The notes beneath the pieces were generated by a model. It did not search any database. It was not told the DNA's origin and was given only the letters and a program-made list of their open reading frames with translations. From Bacteroidales bacterium (GTDB lineage Bacteria; Bacteroidota; Bacteroidia; Bacteroidales; Tenuifilaceae), in NCBI GenBank assembly GCA_008933525.1, contig WBUV01000158.1, forward strand, positions 1 through 7,250: a stretch of DNA of 7,250 bases, read 5' to 3'. Positions 1 through 4,406 of this stretch are shown here, in pieces (the first letter of the stretch is position 1; each line of letters begins with the position of its first letter). Position numbers and translations under genes: made by a program.

Positions 1-1
1 T

Positions 2-493
2 GTTATTACAGTATTTATGATCGATTTTATTATTCGTGTTTTCTGGAATCCAAAGTATGCACCAACTTTAATAATTGGACGGCTTATTGTTAGCAGGCAG
101 AATCCAGAGTATGTTGGTGCTGCTCAAAAAAAGGTTGCTTGGATTATTGGTGTTATCCTTTCCTTTGCAATGTTTGTGTTGATGGTGGTTGTTAATTCAT
201 ACAGTATAATTACTGGACTAATTTGCCTTTTTTGCTTGATCTTTTTATTTTTCGAGTCGGTTTTTGGCATTTGTTTAGGTTGCCTATTGTATAAATTAAT
301 TTATAAGGATAAGGCGCAATATTGCCCCGGAGAGGTTTGTGATATTAAGCATAAGCACGATATTCAGAAAACATCATGGAAGCAGATTTTGATTGTGCTC
401 GCAATGATTGGTGTTGTTTTTTTAATAGGATTTTTCTTCCACGAGTTTTTCAGTATAAAACCCTACGATTTGTTTGGAAATGTAGGACACTGA
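2..493 (+). CDS. DUF4395 family membrane protein, 5'-truncated by window edge
   Basis: The reading frame is open to the window edge, so the ATG at 17 is probably internal: in-frame codons before it read VITVF, and the DUF4395 family normally has about 40 or more further N-terminal residues with a transmembrane helix. Seen features, numbered from the ATG at 17: an NPKYAP stretch near residue 11, a QNPEYVGAAQKKVAW stretch, several hydrophobic segments (about 42-62, 64-84, 124-143), the FFESVFGICLGC motif, and a second cysteine pair in CPGEVC (about residues 103-108). These match the DUF4395 pattern as I know it. The function is unknown; the four cysteines in two CxxC/CxxxxC-like pairs suggest redox or metal chemistry at the membrane, and family members are often found near thioredoxin-type genes, but no such gene is in view. 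It ends in tandem stops TGA-TAG (491-496) and converges on the DoxX-like gene. Confidence 0.8.
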   Translation, partial: VITVFMIDFIIRVFWNPKYAPTLIIGRLIVSRQNPEYVGAAQKKVAWIIGVILSFAMFVLMVVVNSYSIITGLICLFCLIFLFFESVFGICLGCLLYKLIYKDKAQYCPGEVCDIKHKHDIQKTSWKQILIVLAMIGVVFLIGFFFHEFFSIKPYDLFGNVGH

Positions 494-513
494 TAGGTAT
501 ATGGCAAAATAAA

Positions 514-537
514 AAGCGCAAGAATAGTCTTGCGCTT
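514..537. terminator. Bidirectional intrinsic terminator between convergent genes
   Basis: A perfect 10-bp stem (AAGCGCAAGA at 514-523 with TCTTGCGCTT at 528-537) closes a 4-base loop ATAG. On the + strand it is followed by CTTGTTTTTA; on the - strand the stem runs into TTTATTTTGCC, so it can serve both the DUF4395 gene (stop at 491-493, 20 bases away) and the DoxX-like gene (stop at 558-560, 20 bases away). Its symmetric placement between two convergent stops supports the call. Confidence 0.88.
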
Positions 538-557
538 CTTGTTTTTATAAGAGTGAG

Positions 558-935
558 CTATTTTATCATTGGTAGATATTTTGCTCTGTTTTCAATTATC
601 ACCCAAATGTTAATGGCCAAAAGTACAATTGCTATAGGCAATCCTGATGGTGCATTAAATATGTGCGTAAGCACAATACCCACCATAATTGGGAAAATAA
701 CTATTGCTCCAAGAGCTCTAAACTTTGGAATCATAAACAAAGCACCTCCAACTATCTCAGCAACTGCAACAAGTGGCATTAACCAGCCAATTGTCATAAA
801 TGCAGTCATCAACTTTACCATTTCTGCGGGCAAATCATCGGGAACAGGCATGTAGTTCAGAAACTTATTCAGCCCCGAGTTGATAAACATAAGGCCAAAC
901 AGGATGCCAATAACCAGTAAAATCTTCTTTTTCAT
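558..935 (-). CDS. DoxX-like family membrane protein
   Basis: A 125-residue, very hydrophobic protein with four predicted membrane helices (about residues 5-23, 49-69, 73-91, 98-115). The segment after helix 1, SGLNKFLNYMP (residues 20-30), the AEIVGG motif in helix 2 (59-64), and LTHIFNAPSG (89-98) after helix 3 are the pattern of short Bacteroidota DoxX-like proteins. Length is normal for the family. The biochemical role is unclear: DoxX was named from a thiosulfate:quinone oxidoreductase subunit, but most small paralogues have no established activity, and I do not assign one. It is the last of three same-strand genes, 62 bases after the DUF3592 stop, and is followed by a strong terminator. 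The start has no clear Shine-Dalgarno sequence, only an A-rich stretch, which is usual in this phylum. Confidence 0.85.
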   Translation of the reverse strand: MKKKILLVIGILFGLMFINSGLNKFLNYMPVPDDLPAEMVKLMTAFMTIGWLMPLVAVAEIVGGALFMIPKFRALGAIVIFPIMVGIVLTHIFNAPSGLPIAIVLLAINIWVIIENRAKYLPMIK

Positions 936-997
936 ATTTCAATTTTTCTATATAAAACAACTAATTGTAATTTTAGTTCTATTCGTCTGGCAGATAA

Positions 998-1483
998 TTA
1001 ATTGGTTGCGTTGCGTTCGTTTTCTTTTGCTTTCCTGATACTATAAATCAACCCAATTAGCGGAGCAAGGAATATTACCAAACCTAACCCAAACATAAAA
1101 ATATGTTCACCTTTTATTCCAGGGTTTAGAATTGCCTCATCAACCTTGTTGGGATTGTAGTAAACCGTAACTTTTGTATTAACAGGATACTTATCGGCCT
1201 CCACCTTGGCATCGCTTTCTATTTTGTACTGAGCGTAGTTGGTTAATCCTACCTTATCGGATACGTACTCAACGGTATCAAGAGTATAAGCGTAAACAAT
1301 GTGAGGAACATATCGTGAACTCCGTGTTACCTCCGATGTAATAATTGTTCCTTCGGTAGTTGGCCAACTTTTGGTTGAATGGGCATCAATGGCATTATTT
1401 GTGGCAAAGTAGGTTAAGGCCAACCCTGCTAAGCTAGCTAGGATTATTATTAGCATCCCCGATTTTGTTAGTGGCTTTTCCAT
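998..1483 (-). CDS. DUF3592 domain membrane protein
   Basis: A 161-residue protein with an N-terminal membrane helix (about 8-28), a soluble middle domain (about 36-121) and a second helix (about 127-148) followed by a short charged tail. The middle domain carries the DUF3592 signature: SWPTTEGTI (39-47), YVPHIVYAYT (58-67), a YP-to-YYNP run (99-111) and AILNPG (117-122). The family function is not established; the topology suggests a small beta-rich domain held on the outer face of the cytoplasmic membrane between two helices. It lies 37 bases downstream of the secreted GldM-C-like gene and 62 bases upstream of the DoxX-like gene on the same strand, so a three-gene transcript is plausible. 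The near-complete family pattern makes the family call strong; the role remains open. Confidence 0.87.
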   Translation of the reverse strand: MEKPLTKSGMLIIILASLAGLALTYFATNNAIDAHSTKSWPTTEGTIITSEVTRSSRYVPHIVYAYTLDTVEYVSDKVGLTNYAQYKIESDAKVEADKYPVNTKVTVYYNPNKVDEAILNPGIKGEHIFMFGLGLVIFLAPLIGLIYSIRKAKENERNATN

Positions 1484-1520
1484 ATCTTTTTGTTTGAGTT
1501 AATGGGTGTCTATTTTAATA

Positions 1521-1904
1521 CTATTCAATTTTGATGATGTACAGTAGCCCTCCAATATCCTTTACATTGCCTTCGGGTGTTTTAACCTTGATATTCTCAA
1601 AGAAGATTTTGGTGGTTTTCATATTCTTATTCTTTAGGGCTTCAATGGCATTCATCATTTCTTGGGTTATTTTATCGGAACTACTCCTGAATTCCTTGAG
1701 GAATCCTCGGTCCATAATATTTAGTTGAAAGCCCACAACCGAATAATTTTTATTGCTTACGGATAAATTTTGTAAGCTCAAGAAATTGTCGATTGCAATA
1801 GTGTCGTTGCCCTTATGGCCATTAAGAAATACCTCTATATTGGTTTGGCCCGTGGTTATAGATACAATACAACTGGCAATAGCCAGTAAAATTAGTTTCC
1901 TCAT
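1521..1904 (-). CDS. Small secreted protein resembling the GldM C-terminal domain
   Basis: A 127-residue protein with a signal peptide (residues 1 to about 19: MRKL, a hydrophobic core, then ITTG before Q20). IASC at 9-12 fits a lipobox by letter, but the hydrophobic stretch continues past the cysteine, so cleavage after TTG by signal peptidase I is more likely. Residues about 54-127 follow the layout of the GldM C-terminal domain: YSVVGFQLNI, then a helix-like TQEMMNAIEALK, then IFFENIKVKTPEGNVKDIG and a final hydrophobic strand ending IIKIE. In full GldM this domain ends a periplasmic gliding/type IX secretion shaft of about 500 residues; here it stands alone without the membrane helix or the preceding domains. 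The match is from pattern memory, so the family call is moderate. It may head a three-gene transcript with the DUF3592 and DoxX-like genes; function unknown. Confidence 0.6.
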   Translation of the reverse strand: MRKLILLAIASCIVSITTGQTNIEVFLNGHKGNDTIAIDNFLSLQNLSVSNKNYSVVGFQLNIMDRGFLKEFRSSSDKITQEMMNAIEALKNKNMKTTKIFFENIKVKTPEGNVKDIGGLLYIIKIE

Positions 1905-1941
1905 AGCTAAGGATTTTGTTTTTTAAAATCCAGTAATATGA

Positions 1942-1949
1942 TAAAGTTA
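1942..1949 (-). promoter_or_regulatory. Weak -7 element candidate for the three-gene minus-strand unit
   Basis: On the - strand this reads TAACTTTA, seven of eight matches to the Bacteroidota -7 consensus TAnnTTTG, 38 bases before the start codon at 1904. No convincing -33 TTTG lies at the expected distance upstream. Between it and the start sits a 7-bp dyad (GGATTTT 1911-1917 / AAAATCC 1925-1931) that could fold in the leader. Confidence 0.25.
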
Positions 1950-1984
1950 CACAGAAATTTCAGAATACTATTGTGCTACAAGAT

Positions 1985-1992
1985 TAGTTTTG
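1985..1992 (+). promoter_or_regulatory. Orphan -7 element candidate (TAGTTTTG)
   Basis: TAGTTTTG is an exact match to the TAnnTTTG consensus on the + strand, but there is no good -33 TTTG (only a TTTC-like word at 1958-1961, with 23 bases between). About one such octamer is expected by chance in an AT-rich region of this size on both strands, so confidence is low. If active, the transcript would meet the hairpin at 2011-2040 almost at once. Confidence 0.22.
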
Positions 1993-2010
1993 ATTTAGGG
2001 CGGATTCAAA

Positions 2011-2040
2011 AGAATAAGGGCGTTGTTGGCGCCCTTTTCT
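2011..2040. terminator. Terminator-like hairpin without an obvious parent gene
   Basis: AAGGGCG (2016-2022) pairs with CGCCCTT (2030-2036) around a 7-base loop, and AGAA (2011-2014) can extend the stem with TTCT (2037-2040) past a bulged T at 2015. On the + strand the 3' side is T-rich (TTTTCTGTT); on the - strand the stem is followed by TTATTCTTTTG. No gene ends just before it on either strand, so it may end a short untranslated RNA, insulate the dcw operon, or be a leftover from a lost gene. Confidence 0.4.
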
Positions 2041-2041
2041 G

Positions 2042-2071
2042 TTAAAATGGATTGCGTTAATGCCATTTTAA
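2042..2071. repeat. 9-bp inverted repeat (hairpin)
   Basis: TTAAAATGG (2042-2050) is the exact reverse complement of CCATTTTAA (2063-2071), with a 12-base spacer in which ATT and AAT can add three more pairs. It lies one base after the terminator-like hairpin. The outer stem is AT-rich and there is no following T tract on the + strand, so I list it only as a dyad. Confidence 0.45.
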
Positions 2072-2160
2072 AACATTCGTGAACTCTGCGTAAGCGTTCA
2101 ATTATTTATACGAAATAGGGGTTGCGGAAGTTTAATTTTTTTGGATTTTTTTTAAGAATA

Positions 2161-2271
2161 ACTCACCCCCACCCCCCTCTCTGCCAAATAACGGCAATGT
2201 TGCATAAGAGAAAGCCTATGTTCAGTGCAGTCCCCTCTCTATCGGTCAGATAGAGAGGGGTAGGGGTGAGT
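2161..2271. repeat. Palindromic intergenic repeat with nested inverted repeats
   Basis: The ends are inverted copies: the right arm gagaggggtaggggtgagt (2253-2271) matches the complement of the left arm (2161-2181) except for one substitution and two extra C residues on the left. A second copy of the CCCCTCTCT word at 2232-2240 forms a perfect 12-bp hairpin with the same right arm (CCCCTCTCTATC 2232-2243 / GATAGAGAGGGG 2249-2260, loop GGTCA). The right arm can therefore pair with either of two partners. A small inner dyad TGCC/GGCA (2182-2185, 2193-2196) follows the left arm. The layout resembles dispersed C-rich palindromic or MITE-like repeats common between bacterial genes. No protein is encoded and I see no target-site duplication at the edges. 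Confidence 0.65.
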
Positions 2272-2376
2272 CTGTACCTTAAGCCAAACCCTCAACATCA
2301 TATATGAAAAATCTTTGAAAACTGCACTTGAAAGCCATTGTTTAAAACTACTTTTTCAACATCCACCTCAACCCAC

Positions 2377-2384
2377 TATCTTTG
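2377..2384 (+). promoter_or_regulatory. Candidate dcw operon promoter, -7 element TATCTTTG
   Basis: TATCTTTG matches the Bacteroidota housekeeping -7 consensus TAnnTTTG exactly. About 20 bases upstream is CTTTTTC (2351-2357), a weak stand-in for the -33 TTTG. Transcription would start near 2390, leaving a leader of roughly 150 bases before mraZ that contains the MraZ repeats and the start-proximal hairpin. A weaker alternative is TATATTTT at 2511-2518 (seven of eight), whose upstream half would overlap the MraZ repeats. Confidence 0.45.
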
Positions 2385-2475
2385 CGCCCAATACGTGTGT
2401 ATAGCTCTGTTTTTCTGCTAAACGCCACATTCTCAACCAGCTTTTTGCTGAAAAGTTATTAACAATTTGTAAAAA

Positions 2476-2501
2476 AGTGGGAATAAGTGGGTGGAAGTGG
2501 A
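2476..2501 (+). promoter_or_regulatory. MraZ operator: three direct repeats at 10-base spacing
   Basis: AGTGG occurs at 2476-2480, 2486-2490 and 2496-2500, giving TGGGA, TGGGT and TGGAA words separated by 5-base spacers. This is the arrangement known for MraZ binding upstream of mraZ in Escherichia coli (TGGGN repeats with 5-base spacers), and the AAGTGG core also resembles the repeat described in Mollicutes. It lies 43 bases before the mraZ start codon. The third box departs from TGGG at its last G. I infer autoregulation of the dcw operon by MraZ. Confidence 0.8.
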
Positions 2502-2518
2502 AATTTTCTATATATTTT

Positions 2519-2538
2519 TACCAATTGAAAAATTGGTA
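2519..2538 (+). promoter_or_regulatory. Start-proximal hairpin with GAAA loop in the mraZ leader
   Basis: TACCAATT (2519-2526) and AATTGGTA (2531-2538) form a perfect 8-bp stem closing a GAAA tetraloop, and the stem ends 5 bases before the mraZ ATG. No Shine-Dalgarno sequence is present between stem and start (GAAAA). In RNA it would sit where the 30S subunit binds; in DNA it is a dyad that could also be a protein site. The function is inferred only from position. Confidence 0.55.
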
Positions 2539-2543
2539 GAAAA

Positions 2544-3008
2544 ATGTCCTCATTCATTGGCGATTACGATTGCAAAGTTGACGAGAAGGGTCGCGTACTC
2601 TTCCCCTCTGCGCTGCGTAAGCAGATTACATCTGCTGCGCCCGATCGGTTCGTGGTGAAAAAGGATATTTATGAGGAGTGCTTGGTGCTCTTTCCAATGG
2701 AGGAATGGGAGCGCCAAAATGCCCTAATTAGCAAGAATACCAATCCTTACAACAAGGAGCACAACCAGTTCCTGCGCGAGTTTTACCGTGGAACCGCCGA
2801 GGTATCGCTCGATGCCAGTGGTCGTTTGCTTTTCTCCAAGCGCTTGCTCGAGATGGTTGGCATTGAAAAGGATGTGGTGTTTGCCGGAATGAACGGCAAA
2901 ATTGAGATTTGGGCTAAGAGTAAGTACGAGGGCGCACAAATGCCATTGGGCGATTTTGCAAGCCTGGCCGATAAGATTTTGGGATCAACAATTATAAAGG
3001 ATGAGTAA
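2544..3008 (+). CDS. mraZ: Transcriptional regulator MraZ
   Basis: A 154-residue DNA-binding protein that represses or tunes the dcw operon it heads. It has the two tandem SpoVT/AbrB-like swapped-hairpin domains of the family: FIGDYDCKVDEKGRVLFPSALRKQ in the first half, with DEKGR at 13-17, and DASGRLLFSKRL at 90-101 in the second, followed by IEIW (120-123). CLVLFPMEEW (46-55) is also typical. The second motif has Ser98 where the family usually has Pro, a small departure whose effect is unknown. Length is normal. MraZ forms ring-shaped oligomers that read tandem direct repeats; a matching set lies at 2476-2501. The start at 2544 is supported by the N-terminal motif and follows a hairpin, without a Shine-Dalgarno sequence. 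The stop TAA shares its last A with the rsmH start (TAATG). Confidence 0.96.
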   Translation: MSSFIGDYDCKVDEKGRVLFPSALRKQITSAAPDRFVVKKDIYEECLVLFPMEEWERQNALISKNTNPYNKEHNQFLREFYRGTAEVSLDASGRLLFSKRLLEMVGIEKDVVFAGMNGKIEIWAKSKYEGAQMPLGDFASLADKILGSTIIKDE

Positions 3009-3910
3009 TGGCCTACCACGTACCAGTGTTGCTTGCCGAAAGCATAGAGGGTTTAAATATTAAGCCCAACGGAACTTATGTAGACCTCACCTTTGGTGGG
3101 GGTGGCCATTCCCGCCTTATTATGGAAAAACTTAACCGCCAGGGGCGGTTGTTTGCTTTTGACCAGGACGAGGATGCTCTGGCAAACGCAATCGACGATA
3201 AGCGCTTTATGCTTATCCGTAGCAATTTCAAGTATTTCCGAAATTTTCTCAGGTATCACGGCGTCGATAAGGTGGATGGCATTTTGGCCGATTTGGGCGT
3301 GTCGTCGTTCCACTTGGATAGCCCCGAGCGTGGTTTCTCGTTCCGCTTTGATGGGCCGCTTGATATGCGTATGAATAGGCGCGCATCGCTTTCGGCTAAA
3401 ACAGTGGTGAACAGCTACGAAGCAGAAGACTTAATGAAGATTTTTAGGCTTTACGGCGAGTTGAACGAGGCTAAACGCTTTGCCAACGCAATTTGCCGCG
3501 AGCGTTCAAATAGGCCGATTGAAACCGTGGAGGATTTGGCCGAGTTACTTAAGCCGATGATTCCACAGAAGATTCAGAACAAAACTTTGGCTCAGGTTTT
3601 TCAGGCAATTCGCATTGAGGTGAACCACGAGTTGGATGTGCTAAAAAGTATGATTCTGAACGCGGAAAAGTGCTTGGCAACTGATGGACGATTGGTGATT
3701 ATATCTTACCACTCGTTGGAGGACAGGTTGGTGAAGAACTATTTCCGCAACGGAAATTTTGAGGGCGACGATAATCCCGATTTTATGGGAAATCGCACTG
3801 TACCTTTCGAGCAAATTAACCGTAAGGTAATTATTCCAACCGACGAGGAGTTGGAACGCAATAGTAGAGCGCGTAGCGCAAAACTTAGGATAGGATGTAA
3901 ACTATGAGTG
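3008..3910 (+). CDS. rsmH: 16S rRNA (cytosine(1402)-N4)-methyltransferase RsmH (MraW)
   Basis: A 299-residue S-adenosylmethionine-dependent enzyme that N4-methylates C1402 of 16S rRNA in the P-site region. Seen motifs: HVPVLLAE (4-11) at the N terminus, the SAM-binding DLTFGGGGHS (26-35), acidic FDQDEDAL (51-58), LADLGVSSFHLD (93-104), GFSFRFDGPLDMRMN (109-123), QVFQAIRIEVN (196-206), ISYHSLEDR (232-240) and the C-terminal NSRARSAKLR (285-294). All expected elements are present and the length is typical. Its TGA stop is at 3905-3907, so the last coding base is 3907 and the listed end is best read as 3907; ATGA at 3904-3907 overlaps the ftsL start. The 1-base overlap with mraZ and the 4-base overlap with ftsL indicate translational coupling. 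mraZ-rsmH is the standard start of dcw clusters. Confidence 0.96.
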
Positions 3911-4281
3911 AGATTAGCGAGCAACCGGTTGAGTTTATCGAGGAGCAGCAGCCACCCAAGCCCAAGGATAAAAAGGGCGTTAAGGTGAAGGATTTCCTCA
4001 GCGGAAATATTCTTACACACGAGAATATTTCGGCACAGTTACCCTACGTAATGTTCTTAGTATTTATAGCGGTTATCTACATAGCAAACCATTACCGTTA
4101 CGATAGGTTGATGCGCGAAGACCAAAAGGTGAAAACTGAACTCAAGAATTTACGTGCCGAGTCAATCACCACCGCAGCGGAGTTGATGTTTATCAGCAAG
4201 CAATCTGAGGTGGTTAAGCTGGTTGAGGAGAAGGGGTTGGAGTTGAAGGAATCGACAGTTCCACCTAAAAAGATAAAGTAG
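3904..4281 (+). CDS. ftsL: FtsL-like cell division protein
   Basis: A 125-residue bitopic membrane protein: a charged, proline-containing cytoplasmic tail of about 45 residues (EEQQPPKPKDKKGVKVKD), one membrane helix (about 46-62, LPYVMFLVFIAVIYIAN), then a short periplasmic region rich in Lys and Glu (63 to about 112) that looks like a coiled coil. Sequence identity to proteobacterial FtsL is not evident; the assignment rests on topology, size and position between rsmH and ftsI, and on resemblance to the Bacteroidota FtsL-like family. FtsL forms a complex with FtsB and FtsQ and activates the FtsW-FtsI septal synthase. The start overlaps the rsmH stop by 4 bases (ATGA) behind a purine-rich AGGATAGGATG, so re-initiation is likely. 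The stop is TAG at 4279-4281. Confidence 0.85.
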   Translation: MSEISEQPVEFIEEQQPPKPKDKKGVKVKDFLSGNILTHENISAQLPYVMFLVFIAVIYIANHYRYDRLMREDQKVKTELKNLRAESITTAAELMFISKQSEVVKLVEEKGLELKESTVPPKKIK

Positions 4282-4283
4282 GA

Positions 4284-4330
4284 GAATTCGAATATCGAAC
4301 AAGGAACTCTGAATTAGTAATGATGAATTA
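4284..4330 (+). repeat. Degenerate GAATTCGAATATCGAA-type intergenic repeat
   Basis: The 125-base gap between ftsL and ftsI (4282-4406) begins with GAATTCGAATATCGAAC, AAGGAACTCTGAATTAG and TGATGAATTAA, imperfect reiterations of a GAAT-containing unit. I recall similar GAATATCGAACAAGGAA strings between genes in other Bacteroidota, but cannot check. The rest of the gap (4331-4406) is A-rich with no clear promoter; TATTTTG at 4369-4375 is one base short of the -7 consensus. The gap makes ftsI the first gene in the operon without overlap coupling. Confidence 0.45.
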
Positions 4331-4406
4331 AAAAAATAACAGAACCCAAAACGAACAAGAACCGAGCGTATTTTGCGAGCTCATTAAAAATAATCAACTA
4401 AGCAGA

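Larger units (their letters stand above)
1905..2543. other. Divergent intergenic region between the secreted-protein gene and mraZ
   Basis: This 639-base stretch separates leftward and rightward transcription. I see no convincing protein-coding frame in it. It contains promoter candidates in both directions, a terminator-like hairpin (2011-2040), a second hairpin (2042-2071), T-rich tracts (2130-2155), a palindromic repeat (2161-2271), the putative dcw promoter (2377-2384), three direct repeats read as the MraZ operator (2476-2501) and a start-proximal hairpin (2519-2538). The words GCCATTTTAAAAC (2062-2074) and GCCATTGTTTAAAAC (2334-2348) form an imperfect direct repeat around the palindromic element. 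I see no clear structure in 2272-2333. Confidence 0.8.

Noticed and set aside
376..855. Open + strand frame of 159 codons across the end of the DUF4395 gene and the DoxX-like gene
   Set aside because: It crosses the bidirectional terminator and lies antisense to the well-supported DoxX-like gene; the protein has no recognisable family pattern.
1531..1728. Short + strand frame inside the secreted-protein gene
   Set aside because: It is a shadow on the complementary strand of a gene with a signal peptide and a domain-like pattern.
1529..1904. Lipoprotein reading of the secreted protein (IASC at residues 9-12)
   Set aside because: The hydrophobic core would be only about seven residues and hydrophobic sequence continues after the cysteine, so a type I signal peptide is more likely.
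2042..2071. Second intrinsic terminator
   Set aside because: The stem is AT-rich, the loop is long and no T tract follows, so it is kept only as an inverted repeat.
2161..2271. CRISPR array or tandem repeat interpretation of the C-rich words
   Set aside because: There are only three copies, in opposite orientations and at unequal spacing, with no regular spacers; a palindromic repeat explains them better.
2724..3374. Several antisense or alternate frames within mraZ and rsmH
   Set aside because: mraZ and rsmH have complete motifs and overlapping start/stop coupling; the other frames show no domain features.
3739..4020. Antisense frame across the rsmH-ftsL junction
   Set aside because: It runs through conserved RsmH C-terminal codons and the coupled ATGA overlap and resembles no known protein.
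4369..4375. Promoter for ftsI at TATTTTG
   Set aside because: It is one base short of TAnnTTTG spacing and no TTTG-like -33 element is found upstream.
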